From positions 1-13,060 of the forward strand of contig JAOUDF010000055.1 in NCBI GenBank assembly GCA_029859385.1: 13,060 bases of DNA. The letters run 5' to 3'. The notes below the pieces were generated by a model. That model had not been told where the DNA came from, did no database searches, and saw only the letters and a list, made by a program, of their open reading frames with translations. The stretch comes from Nitrospirota bacterium (lineage in GTDB: Bacteria; Nitrospirota; JAOUDF01). Each line of letters opens with the position of its first letter. Position 1 is the first letter of the stretch. Position numbers and translations under genes: made by a program. Shown piece after piece: positions 1 to 7,548 of this stretch.

Positions 1-1
1 C

Positions 2-745
2 CTTGCCCAGGAATTTTTCGTGGAGGCGCTCAAATCGGCCCCCGGGCGGGCGGGCATGTCCACCATTCACTCCCCGCTGGAGCAGCTCCGCCTGCCGCAG
101 GGGAAACGGTACGACATCATTATCCTGTCGAACTCCCTCAACGAGATCGTGCGGGAGAGCGAAAACAGGGCCGGTGATCGTGCAACCATGCTCAAGGAGC
201 TGCTGACGGCCCACATGGCCAAGGACGGCTGCTGCATCATCATCGAGCCGGCCCTGCGGGAGACATCCCGGGAACTGTTGCAGGTAAGAGATCTGATGAT
301 GCAGGACGGGTTCGGCATCTACTCCCCCTGCCTCTGTGCTGCCCCCTGCCCTGCCCTGGAGCACCCGAAGGACTGGTGCCACGAGGAGATCCCCTGGGAC
401 CCCCCGAAAGTGATACAGGAGCTGGACCATCTCATGGGGTTGAAAAAGGACTCGTTGAAGTTCTCGTACCTCGTCATCAGACAGGACGGGCACAGGCTCA
501 GCGACCTTTTGCCTGACGGCTCGTGGCGGGTGGTCAGCGAACCGCTCCCCTCCAAGGGGAAGCTGGAGTTCTACGTCTGCGGTCAGGGAGGGAGAAAGAT
601 CGCCATGCGGCTCGACAGGGACAGGAGCGCGGGAAACGCAGCCTTCGACACGCTCGGGCGAGGGTCTCTGGTTGCCTTCGAAGAAACGAGAGATCAGGGC
701 GAGAGGTTCAGGGTGCTGAAAGAGTCGGCCGTGCGATCGGAGTAG
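2..745 (+). CDS. Rsm22-type ribosomal small-subunit methyltransferase, 3' part (5' end outside window)
   Basis: This is the C-terminal ~247 codons of a gene that starts before the window; the frame is already open at base 2. The visible protein has the later part of a SAM-dependent methyltransferase fold: the run KRYDIIILSNSLNEI looks like the strand-4 region, and CCIIIEPALRETSREL resembles the strand-5 region. A cysteine-rich stretch follows (CLCAAPCPALEHPKDWCHEE), which is typical of the Rsm22/METTL17 family. Members of that family act on or near the small ribosomal subunit, and the mitochondrial protein METTL17 has been reported to bind a [4Fe-4S] cluster. That a cluster is present here is inference from four cysteines in the stretch. 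The tail is a small domain rich in beta-strand-like sequence. The stop codon lies inside a strong hairpin (739-761) and the last 38 bp overlap the convergent lipoprotein gene. The family call is fairly secure; the exact substrate is not known. Confidence 0.75.
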   Translation, partial: LAQEFFVEALKSAPGRAGMSTIHSPLEQLRLPQGKRYDIIILSNSLNEIVRESENRAGDRATMLKELLTAHMAKDGCCIIIEPALRETSRELLQVRDLMMQDGFGIYSPCLCAAPCPALEHPKDWCHEEIPWDPPKVIQELDHLMGLKKDSLKFSYLVIRQDGHRLSDLLPDGSWRVVSEPLPSKGKLEFYVCGQGGRKIAMRLDRDRSAGNAAFDTLGRGSLVAFEETRDQGERFRVLKESAVRSE

Positions 746-1373
746 CACTCAACGCTACTCCATCGGAAAACCGCGCCAGCTGCTCCTCCAGAGGCCCGCG
801 CGGCGGCATTGACAGGTCTCCCTTTGCAGGGTCCATCCCCAGCGCGTAGATATGCTGGTAGATGAAGCCGTTCCCCCGGAAGACGTAAACCCCGACATCG
901 GCATCCATCAATATCTCTTTTTCCTTCCCGTTTCTCACGACCACCGAACGACACGGAGCACCGCGGGGACTGGTGTAGCGATAGAACACCGCCGGCCCAT
1001 GGCTGGTCTGCACTGATTTATGTTCCCGCACCTTGAGCCCTTCGCGCTCCAGACCACCGATAAGCCGCTGGTCGACCCACTCATCCAGGGTGAGCCCCTT
1101 GTGAATGTCCACCTGCTCCGCGACGATGAAACGGCGGCAAAGTCCATCCTCCAGTATCACCTCCAGCACCCCGGCAGCGGGGTAGGATTCCTGCACAGTA
1201 AATTTACCCGCTGATGTTTGAGGTATCTTTATCCTGAACCGTCCATCGGGGGCGACGTAGAAGCCCTTTTCCACGTCTCCGCGAATCTCGGCGCCGGTGG
1301 TAAATATCTCATTCAGGTTGACGCAACCGGATAAAAGCACGACACAAGCAAGGCTAACAATAATTACGCGCAT
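708..1373 (-). CDS. Predicted lipoprotein, function unknown
   Basis: This encodes a 221-residue protein with a clear lipoprotein signal peptide: MRVIIVSLACVVLLSGC, lipobox LLSGC, with Cys17 the expected lipidated residue. It should be an envelope protein, probably on the periplasmic face of the inner or outer membrane. The mature part contains the phrase YVAPDGRFRIKIP and two further cysteines (Cys79, Cys141), which could form a disulfide. I do not recognise a domain that assigns a function. The start is well supported by an AGGAG ribosome-binding site (CTCCT at 1380-1384) six bases before the ATG, and by a sigma-70-like promoter just upstream. The gene diverges from pepA and its 3' end overlaps the convergent Rsm22-like gene by 38 bp, an unusually tight convergent arrangement. 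Confidence 0.8.
   Translation of the reverse strand: MRVIIVSLACVVLLSGCVNLNEIFTTGAEIRGDVEKGFYVAPDGRFRIKIPQTSAGKFTVQESYPAAGVLEVILEDGLCRRFIVAEQVDIHKGLTLDEWVDQRLIGGLEREGLKVREHKSVQTSHGPAVFYRYTSPRGAPCRSVVVRNGKEKEILMDADVGVYVFRGNGFIYQHIYALGMDPAKGDLSMPPRGPLEEQLARFSDGVALSATPIARPTLSAP
734..765. terminator. Hairpin over the stop codon of the Rsm22-like gene, candidate terminator
   Basis: Bases 739-746 (GGAGTAGC) pair perfectly with 754-761 (GCTACTCC) around a 7-nt loop. CGAT at 734-737 can pair with ATCG at 762-765 after one bulged C, giving a 12-bp stem. The stem contains the TAG stop of the plus-strand gene and also lies in the last codons of the minus-strand lipoprotein gene. No T-tract follows on either strand, so intrinsic termination is possible but unproven. 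Confidence 0.4.
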
Positions 1374-1395
1374 AACAATCTCCTGTAGTGACCGC

Positions 1396-1425
1396 AGAAT
1401 ATGACGAGCTGGCGCTATCTGTCAA
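1396..1425 (-). promoter_or_regulatory. Sigma-70-like promoter of the lipoprotein gene
   Basis: Read on the minus strand, TTGACA (1420-1425, a perfect -35) is followed after 18 bp by TATTCT (1396-1401, four of six matches to the -10 consensus). Transcription would begin near 1389, leaving a leader of about 16 nt that still includes the AGGAG ribosome-binding site. Identified by eye from the consensus only. Confidence 0.55.
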
Positions 1426-1427
1426 CC

Positions 1428-1456
1428 TTGACGATCTTACAGGGTGGTGATAACGT
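1428..1456 (+). promoter_or_regulatory. Possible promoter of pepA
   Basis: TTGACG (1428-1433, five of six) is followed after 17 bp by TAACGT (1451-1456, only three of six), so the -35 is good and the -10 weak. Its -35 lies back to back with that of the divergent lipoprotein promoter. The region also holds the pepA ribosome-binding site GGAGGA, about 5-6 bases before the ATG at 1487. Confidence 0.4.
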
Positions 1457-1486
1457 GTTGGGATAAAAAAACACGGAGGACAACTC

Positions 1487-2992
1487 ATGAAACTTACCGT
1501 CAAACAGGGTGACATTGCAAAGGTCAAGGACGACGCCATTGTCGTAAACCTCTTCGAGGGGACAAAGAAACCCGGCGGGGCAACCGCCGCCGTCGACAAG
1601 GCCCTTGGCGGAATAATCTCAAAAATTATCAAACGGGACGACTTCGCCGGCAAGCTGAACCAGACCCTTTTCCTGCCCCATGTTGAAGGCGTCGGCGCCG
1701 AGCGGGTGCTGCTCATCGGCCTCGGCAAGCAGGAGGAGCTCACCGTCGACCGCATCCGCCAGGTAGCGGCAAAGAGCGCCAAGCTGCTGAAAGACGCCGG
1801 AGCAAAGAGTATCAGCACCGTGCTTCATGGCGCCGGTGAGGGCAACATCGCCCCCGATCAGGCCGCCCAGGCCATTGCCGAAGGGATCACGCTGGGGCTT
1901 TATGAGTTCAAGCGCTACAAGAGCGAAAAGGACAACGGCAACAAGAAGAAGATCGACGAAGTCACCATCGTCGAGTTCGACGCAACGCGCATCGACGCTA
2001 TCAAGAAGGGTATCGCCCGCGGCGAGATCATGGCCGAGGCGAACTGCCTTTCGAGGGACCTCGCCATCACCCCCTCATCGGACATGACACCCACCGTACT
2101 GGCCGACGAGGCGAAGAAGGCGGCGAAGAAGGCCGGCCTTTCGTGCACAATACTCGACCTCAAGGATATAAAGAAACTGAAGATGGGCGGAGTTCTCGGC
2201 GTCTCCCGGGGCAGCCACGAGGAACCGAAGTTCATCATCCTCGAACACAAGGGGAAGAAAAAAGGGAAGCCCGTTGTGCTGGTCGGCAAGGCCATCACCT
2301 TCGACAGCGGCGGCATCTCGCTCAAGCCCGGCCAGGGGATGGAGCAGATGAAGTACGACATGTCGGGCGGCGCGGCCGTCATCGGCGCCATGACCGCCAT
2401 CGCGCGTCTCAAACTGCCGCAGCACGTTATCGGCCTGGTGCCTTCCTGCGAAAACATGCCCAGCGGCACCGCCTACAAGCCCGGCGACGTGCTCACCGCC
2501 ATGAACGGCAAGACCATGGAGATCATCAACACCGACGCCGAGGGGCGCCTGATTCTGGCCGACGGCCTCTCCTACGCCTGCACCCTCAAACCGGCGGCCA
2601 TCATAGATGTCGCCACCCTCACCGGCGCCTGCGCCGTGGCCCTGGGGCCCGAGGCCATAGGCCTTATGGGCACCGACGAGGGGCTCATCGAAAAGGTGCG
2701 GAAGGCGAGCGAAACCACCGGAGAGCGGGCATGGCCCCTGCCGTTGTGGGATGAGTATTCCGAGCTGATCAAGAGCGATATCGCCGACATGAAGAACACC
2801 GGCGGAAAGGACGGCGGCGCGATTACCGCGGGATGTTTCCTGAAGAATTTCGTGGAGAAGGGTATCCCCTGGGCCCACCTCGATATCGCGGGCACGGCGT
2901 GGAACAGTAAGGACAAGCCCTATCTGCCCAAAGGCCCCAGCGGTATAGGTGCACGGCTGCTGACGGAGTTTGTGGCGGGGTTGGCGGACTAG
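1487..2992 (+). CDS. pepA: Leucyl aminopeptidase (cytosol aminopeptidase, peptidase family M17)
   Basis: A 501-residue protein, the usual length for bacterial PepA. It hydrolyses N-terminal residues, leucine best, from peptides in the cytoplasm using two metal ions, normally as a hexamer. An N-terminal macro-like domain (about 1-160) precedes the catalytic domain. All expected active-site residues are present: metal ligands Lys268, Asp273 (in KAITFDSGG), Asp291 (KYDMSGG), Asp350 and Glu352 (the NTDAEGR signature), with catalytic Lys280 (SLKP) and Arg354. These align with E. coli PepA Lys270, Asp275, Asp293, Asp353, Glu355, Lys282 and Arg357. The ATG follows a strong GGAGGA site. E. coli PepA also binds DNA as a repressor and recombination cofactor, but nothing here shows whether this protein does. 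The gene appears monocistronic, ending at a hairpin shared with resB. Confidence 0.96.
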   Translation: MKLTVKQGDIAKVKDDAIVVNLFEGTKKPGGATAAVDKALGGIISKIIKRDDFAGKLNQTLFLPHVEGVGAERVLLIGLGKQEELTVDRIRQVAAKSAKLLKDAGAKSISTVLHGAGEGNIAPDQAAQAIAEGITLGLYEFKRYKSEKDNGNKKKIDEVTIVEFDATRIDAIKKGIARGEIMAEANCLSRDLAITPSSDMTPTVLADEAKKAAKKAGLSCTILDLKDIKKLKMGGVLGVSRGSHEEPKFIILEHKGKKKGKPVVLVGKAITFDSGGISLKPGQGMEQMKYDMSGGAAVIGAMTAIARLKLPQHVIGLVPSCENMPSGTAYKPGDVLTAMNGKTMEIINTDAEGRLILADGLSYACTLKPAAIIDVATLTGACAVALGPEAIGLMGTDEGLIEKVRKASETTGERAWPLPLWDEYSELIKSDIADMKNTGGKDGGAITAGCFLKNFVEKGIPWAHLDIAGTAWNSKDKPYLPKGPSGIGARLLTEFVAGLAD

Positions 2993-3004
2993 ACGATTAT
3001 TGCA

Positions 3005-3028
3005 GGGGGCGGTTCACAAACCGCCCCT
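3005..3028. terminator. Hairpin between convergent pepA and resB, likely bidirectional terminator
   Basis: A perfect 9-bp stem, GGGGCGGTT (3006-3014) with AACCGCCCC (3019-3027), closes a CACA loop. It sits in the 34-bp gap between two convergent genes and reaches the first base of the resB stop codon. There is no T-tract on either side. The sequence resembles short palindromes found repeatedly between genes in several bacteria, so it may be a dispersed repeat acting as an mRNA 3' end. Confidence 0.5.
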
Positions 3029-4019
3029 ATCCTCTCTCGAAGACCCGCGCCACCACAATCCCCATTCCCGCGAGGAAGAGGATGATGGAGCCGAGGAGGA
3101 TCGGTATCCCCTCGTTGTGCCGTTCGCGGACAAGGGCCATGGGCGCCTTTTGCAGTTCTTCAAAGCTCATGGAAAGGCCTTCGGCGGGGCTTACCGTGCC
3201 GCTGCCCAGTCTCAGGAGGCCGCCGCGCCGCGTGCCGCCTGCATCGACAAAGTTGACCAGCAGCGCGGGGACTTCAAGCCCCGGGGCTTCGCCGGGCATG
3301 TAGAGGTCTTCCACCTGTATCACAAACGATGTTCCCGGGACCGGCACCTCGGCGCCCCTCGCCACGCTGCTCTTTATGCCGTTCACGGTCATGATGGCGG
3401 CGGAGGGCATCCGGCCGTACTGCATCATCAGGTATTCCGTCGAGCCGAAATTCCTTGTGATCGGGCGGTTGTAGCCCAGCGTCTCCGTCGTTATCTTTCC
3501 GTTTTCCTCCACCTCCACTAAAAGGTCGGCCCTCCTGGGCTGGCCGTTCTCGTAGTAGGCATCGTCGACCTTCACGATCCGCATCTTTATCTCGGGCGGC
3601 GCCTGGGTGGCGCTGGTCACCGCGTCGGTCTCGGTGATGTAGCGGGGCATCCCCTCCCGCACCGTAAGCCCGGAAACGAGGTGCGATACCAGCGCCAGTA
3701 TAATGGCGATATGGGCCAGGGTAGAGCCATAGACCGTGACCTTCCAGCCGAACTTCTGCCGCTTCTTTTTGAAGGCCCGCAGGGTGCAGAGGAACAGGTT
3801 CAGGACAAAAAGCCCGAAGGCGACCACCAGGAGGTAGAACCAGTAATGGACCAGTCCCGCGCTGAAGAGGAAGAACTTGATGTCCTCGCCCTGCAAGCCT
3901 TTATACGCCTCGGGAGCGGCCAACATGGTGAGGCTGCCGGCGATCAGCAGGCCGGTGATGGCAAAGCCGCAGATGACGCCGAAGTTGAGGGAACCGAGAT
4001 ATTCGATCAGTTTATTCAT
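3027..4019 (-). CDS. resB: ResB/Ccs1-family cytochrome c biogenesis protein
   Basis: This 330-residue membrane protein is one half of the System II machine, which with CcsA carries haem across the membrane and ligates it to CxxCH motifs of apocytochromes c on the outer face. Visible membrane segments are near residues 12-34, 58-79, 97-118 and 304-325. A large hydrophilic domain (about 120-300) between the third and fourth should lie outside, as in known ResB proteins. Histidines near the membrane faces (His58, His103, His113) are candidate haem contacts. The N-terminal pattern LGSLNFGVICGFAITGLL is typical of the family. At 330 residues it is shorter than the roughly 540-residue Bacillus ResB, consistent with the short ResB forms of some Gram-negative lineages. 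The ATG begins three bases after the ccsA stop, with only a weak ribosome-binding site, so translation is probably coupled to ccsA. Confidence 0.9.
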   Translation of the reverse strand: MNKLIEYLGSLNFGVICGFAITGLLIAGSLTMLAAPEAYKGLQGEDIKFFLFSAGLVHYWFYLLVVAFGLFVLNLFLCTLRAFKKKRQKFGWKVTVYGSTLAHIAIILALVSHLVSGLTVREGMPRYITETDAVTSATQAPPEIKMRIVKVDDAYYENGQPRRADLLVEVEENGKITTETLGYNRPITRNFGSTEYLMMQYGRMPSAAIMTVNGIKSSVARGAEVPVPGTSFVIQVEDLYMPGEAPGLEVPALLVNFVDAGGTRRGGLLRLGSGTVSPAEGLSMSFEELQKAPMALVRERHNEGIPILLGSIILFLAGMGIVVARVFERG

Positions 4020-4022
4020 AGG

Positions 4023-4793
4023 TCAGAATGAGTGGCTGCTTTTCATGAAAAAACTCGTCCCCACATAGGTGACGAGGATTAAAAACACTCCCAGCAGGGC
4101 GAAGAACGGCCGCTTCTGCTGCAGCTCGTCGCGAAATTCCATGTGCGCCACGGTGGCGTAAAAGAACCAGAGGACGACCGACCACATCACCTTCTGGTCC
4201 CACAGAAAGTAGGAGCCCCACGCCACATAGCCCCAGATGCCGCCGAAAACCATGGTGATGGAAAATATGATGAACCCCCAGAGGATATTCTTCCCGACCA
4301 TGGTGTCGATATCGAGCCTCTCCAGCGCCTCCACTGCCCGCATCCGCTGCAACGCCCCGGCCCCCGCGCTGGTACAGAGGGCATAGGCGAAGAAGGCAAG
4401 CGGCACGTGCATCACGTACCAGACGGTGATCATGAGCGGCGGCGGATAGCTGATCTCCTTGGGGAAGAGGGCCGCGGCGACCATGAAGGCATACCCCATG
4501 GCAAAGAGGGATAACCGGTAGATCCGCCCGGCGACATGCGCCTTCGCCTTTATGCTGGTGTAGAGCAGCACGGCAAAGGCCATGGTGGAATAGGTACAGA
4601 ACGACTCGAACTTGTTGGTCAGGGGGAGATAGGCGATGATCGCTCCCCGGACGGTCAGGGCGGCAACGAGCAACGCCAGCCCGGTCCCCAGCACCGCGAT
4701 GCGGATGCCCTTCTTCGCGAAGTCGGCGGCCCAGTAGCCGCTAAGAACAACAAAGCTGGCCCAGAAAAGGTTAAGGGCAATAGTCTCGCTCAA
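4023..4793 (-). CDS. ccsA: CcsA/ResC-family cytochrome c assembly protein (WWD haem-handling protein)
   Basis: A 256-residue polytopic membrane protein, the haem-handling partner of ResB in System II cytochrome c synthesis. The tryptophan-rich WWD motif is clear at residues 187-204, with WGYVAWGSYFLWDQK followed by VMWS; this segment presents haem to the apocytochrome on the outer face. Family histidines are present at His129 (WYVMHVPLAFFAYA) and His217 (ATVAHMEFR), the expected axial haem ligands. PLTNKFESF (57-65) matches the family PL-N-YES motif. In the WWD core, Gln200 and Val202 stand where proline and glutamate are common (WDPKE), a mild departure. The start is a TTG with an AGAGG site (4799-4803) six bases upstream; no closer ATG or GTG is plausible without losing the first helices. 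It is followed directly by resB and has its own promoter at 4844-4872. Confidence 0.92.
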   Translation of the reverse strand: MSETIALNLFWASFVVLSGYWAADFAKKGIRIAVLGTGLALLVAALTVRGAIIAYLPLTNKFESFCTYSTMAFAVLLYTSIKAKAHVAGRIYRLSLFAMGYAFMVAAALFPKEISYPPPLMITVWYVMHVPLAFFAYALCTSAGAGALQRMRAVEALERLDIDTMVGKNILWGFIIFSITMVFGGIWGYVAWGSYFLWDQKVMWSVVLWFFYATVAHMEFRDELQQKRPFFALLGVFLILVTYVGTSFFMKSSHSF

Positions 4794-4843
4794 TGAAACC
4801 TCTGTTATTGAAATAGATGCCTGAAAGGCTCAAAAGTCCGGCA

Positions 4844-4872
4844 ATGATAGACGGTGACCGGCAGAGAGTCAA
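4844..4872 (-). promoter_or_regulatory. Sigma-70-like promoter of the ccsA-resB operon
   Basis: On the minus strand, TTGACT (4867-4872, five of six) and TATCAT (4844-4849, five of six) are separated by exactly 17 bp, in the 114-bp gap between the histidine kinase stop and the ccsA start. The expected start of transcription near 4837 gives a leader of about 44 nt with an AGAGG site. This is the best promoter in the window by eye and argues that ccsA-resB can be expressed apart from the kinase gene. Confidence 0.65.
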
Positions 4873-4907
4873 GACGGAGCTGCGGCTGTTTCGAAACCAT
4901 CGGATTA

Positions 4908-7472
4908 TCAGGAGGAAAGAACGTCCCGGATTTTCTTGAGAAAATCAACCTGACGGAACGGCTTTGATATGACATCGACCCCTTCCACGCCACCCTTTTG
5001 CATGATTATATCCGCGGTATAGCCGCTGAGGAAAACAGCCTTGACGTCGGGCTTGAGCTTTTTCATCGCCTCGATGGCCTCGCGACCGTTCTTCTTCGGC
5101 ATGACTACGTCGCTGATCACCAGGTCGATATCGGCCATGCTTTCGGAAAAGACCCGCACCGCATCCTCGCCGTCAACGGCCTCGATAACCTCATAACCAT
5201 ATGCCTCGAGGGTAGCCCTCGTTACGGCCCTCACCTCCACCTCATCCTCCACAAGGAGGACGGTCTCAGTGCCGACCAAGGTTGCAGGATCGACTACTTC
5301 CTCCTTCACCTCCTCGGCCTCTTCAACCATGGGGAGATAAATTTTGAAGGTCGTCCCGTGCCCCGGTTCACTATAGACATTGATAAAGCCGTTGTGCCCC
5401 TTTACCGTACCGTAAACCATGGCGAGGCCCAGACCGGTCCCTTTTCCAACCTCTTTCGTGGTAAAGAACGGCTCGAAGATGTGCACCCTCGTTTTCTCAT
5501 CCATCCCCATGCCCGTATCTTCCACGGAGAGCAGCAGATAGGAACCGGGCTCGCCAAAGCCGTGAAGCTTGACAAATCCTTCGTCAAGCTCGCAGGGGAT
5601 GGTGGAGATGAGGATTTTCCCGCCATTGGGCATGGCATCGCGGGCATTGGTCACCAGGTTCATCAATACCTGTTCGACCTGCCCCTTGTCGGCCATGACC
5701 ACCATTTCCTCCACCGAGAGGTTGAGCCTGAGTTCGATGTCCTCGGTGAGAAGCCTGCTCAGCATCTTCTGAAAACCATAGACGAGGTCGTTGATATTGC
5801 ATGGCGCGAAGACGCTCGACTGTTTTCGGCTGAAGGCAAGAAGGCTCTGGGTGAGGTTCGCCGCCTTCTCTCCCGCGACCAGTATGCGGCTGACCTTCTC
5901 CTTCAAGGGGTCGCCGTCCGTTATCTTCGCATCAAGGAACGACGCATAGCCGATGATGATCGAGAGGATGTTGTTGAAATCGTGGGCCACGCCGCCTGCC
6001 AGCAAGCCTATGGCCTCCATCTTCTGGGCCTGTCTTAACTGGGTTTCAAGTTTTTCACGGCCCGAAATGTCGCGCACGGCGCCTACCGCCCACCACTCTT
6101 CGCCGACCTTCACCGCACCCAGCGATATCTCGGCAGGGAAGGTCTCGCCGCCCTTCTTCATCGCCTTGACAATGCGGAGCCCGCCGATAAGCCTCCCCTT
6201 ACCGGTTTCTAAAAAGCCCTCCATGGCCTGATGAGCCTTGGCAACATCATCTTCGCTACAGATCAGCGGATGCATCTCATTACCCAGCACCTCATCCGCC
6301 CGGTATCCAAACATCTCCGAGGCCGGTTTGTTCCAGAACCGTATCCTGCCCGTCGAATCCATCATGATGATGGCGTCCTGCACCGTGTCGGTAATGGTAA
6401 TGAGCTGGTCCCTGCTTCTCTTAAGCTCCTGTATGGCCTCGGCGCGACGTACAGATGCCGAGGCATAGACCCATGTGAGCCCCGCCGGCACCACCATGAA
6501 CAGGGCAAACGCGACCAGAGCAATGTTCCACCAGGGGGGAGTGAATGCGGACGGGTGCGTTCGCAGAACTATTTTCCATTCATCGTCGGCTACCCCGGCA
6601 AAGGTTCGCCCATTGGCCGACTCTAACTGGGCGAAGGGACTGAGGGTATCCCAGGCAACAAACCCTTCCTGGGTAAGACGAGAGCCTTTGTCCGTGGCGG
6701 AAACCATGTCCCACACGTCGGGCCAAATCGCCTTCATGGTCTTCTCTTTCCCCTCGGGAAACATGAACCCCCACTCGTCGTTCTTGTCGGGCCCCAACAG
6801 CCAGTAGCCATCATGGTTCAGCAGAAATATCCTCTCCCCCTCTGCAAGAGACGCCTTTCTCAACCGTTCGATCATCCCTTCCGCCAGAAAGTTGAGCACC
6901 ACGAGGCCGTTCTTCTCACCCTTATCGTTCACCACCGGCGTCGATATCCTGATCATCGGCTTATAGGGAAGCTCTACCCGGCCATGCTCCATGTTGAGGT
7001 CGAGTTTTGAAAGGTGTACTTCACCGCCTTGTCGCTCCATCCCCTTGACGAAATAGTAGCGCTCGGCCTTGTTCTGAAGCTCGGCCCCAGGCACCACGAC
7101 GGGCTTCCCCTGCACCAGATTGACACGGACCACTTCCATGCCTGTACGGTCGAGATACCTTACCTGGTCGTAGACAAGACGGCTGACGGAGAAGGCGCTG
7201 TATTCGGGGGCAAGCTGTTCAATAAGATTACCGGACGACTGCGGTTGGGAGAGATGATGAAGGGTTATGTCGACAAGGGCATAGGCATCGGCAAGGGTCG
7301 CGTGCAGCTCTGTATTGGCAGTCTGGAGCTGCCTCGCCAGCAGGCTCTCCTGCACCACCGTCTTTTGAGCCCGGAAGTCATCCCTTTCATTGATGACCGC
7401 GAGGGCAAAAACGATGGTCAGCAGCGCCGCAAGCGGGACAAAAAGTTTCAGAAATTGCCTGCCTACAGACAT
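4908..7472 (-). CDS. Hybrid sensor histidine kinase (Cache-like sensor, PAS, HisKA, HATPase_c, receiver)
   Basis: This 854-residue inner-membrane signalling protein has a TM helix at about 7-27, then a periplasmic domain (about 28-312) with dCache-like phrases such as RYLDRTGMEVVRVN and RISTPVVNDKGEKNGLVV, then a second TM helix at about 315-337. A PAS domain follows (about 357-470; VQDAIIMMDSTGRIRFWN), then a HisKA dimerisation domain with phosphoacceptor His497 in GGVAHDFNNIL. The ATPase domain has the N box NLVTNARDAM (605-614), DTGMGM (652-657) and GKGTGLGL (676-683). A C-terminal receiver has the acidic pair Glu742-Asp743, phosphorylated Asp788 (VISDVVMP) and Lys837 (SKPF). The protein appears fully functional. 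No partner output regulator is adjacent. Cache domains usually bind small organic ligands; the ligand here is unknown. The ATG at 7472 is chosen because it sits directly before the first helix. ATG 7484 and TTG 7511 are in-frame alternatives, and none has a strong ribosome-binding site. Confidence 0.92.
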   Translation of the reverse strand: MSVGRQFLKLFVPLAALLTIVFALAVINERDDFRAQKTVVQESLLARQLQTANTELHATLADAYALVDITLHHLSQPQSSGNLIEQLAPEYSAFSVSRLVYDQVRYLDRTGMEVVRVNLVQGKPVVVPGAELQNKAERYYFVKGMERQGGEVHLSKLDLNMEHGRVELPYKPMIRISTPVVNDKGEKNGLVVLNFLAEGMIERLRKASLAEGERIFLLNHDGYWLLGPDKNDEWGFMFPEGKEKTMKAIWPDVWDMVSATDKGSRLTQEGFVAWDTLSPFAQLESANGRTFAGVADDEWKIVLRTHPSAFTPPWWNIALVAFALFMVVPAGLTWVYASASVRRAEAIQELKRSRDQLITITDTVQDAIIMMDSTGRIRFWNKPASEMFGYRADEVLGNEMHPLICSEDDVAKAHQAMEGFLETGKGRLIGGLRIVKAMKKGGETFPAEISLGAVKVGEEWWAVGAVRDISGREKLETQLRQAQKMEAIGLLAGGVAHDFNNILSIIIGYASFLDAKITDGDPLKEKVSRILVAGEKAANLTQSLLAFSRKQSSVFAPCNINDLVYGFQKMLSRLLTEDIELRLNLSVEEMVVMADKGQVEQVLMNLVTNARDAMPNGGKILISTIPCELDEGFVKLHGFGEPGSYLLLSVEDTGMGMDEKTRVHIFEPFFTTKEVGKGTGLGLAMVYGTVKGHNGFINVYSEPGHGTTFKIYLPMVEEAEEVKEEVVDPATLVGTETVLLVEDEVEVRAVTRATLEAYGYEVIEAVDGEDAVRVFSESMADIDLVISDVVMPKKNGREAIEAMKKLKPDVKAVFLSGYTADIIMQKGGVEGVDVISKPFRQVDFLKKIRDVLSS

Positions 7473-7548
7473 TGATAACCCCATCAGCACAGATTGCAGC
7501 GAGCAATACAACTACCGTTCAGCCGGGGGCTATCGACAGGCGTGATGA

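Noticed and set aside
2075..2878. 267-codon minus-strand frame opposite pepA
   Set aside because: Antisense to the catalytic core of an intact PepA; low-complexity composition and no family motifs.
4998..6038. 346-codon plus-strand reading frame opposite the histidine kinase gene
   Set aside because: It lies wholly antisense to well-conserved kinase and receiver motifs, has no recognisable domain, and long antisense frames are common in GC-rich genes.
7473..7548. Promoter or terminator between the citrate synthase and kinase genes
   Set aside because: Only short, weak stems and no convincing -35/-10 pair; the kinase may be read from the upstream promoter.
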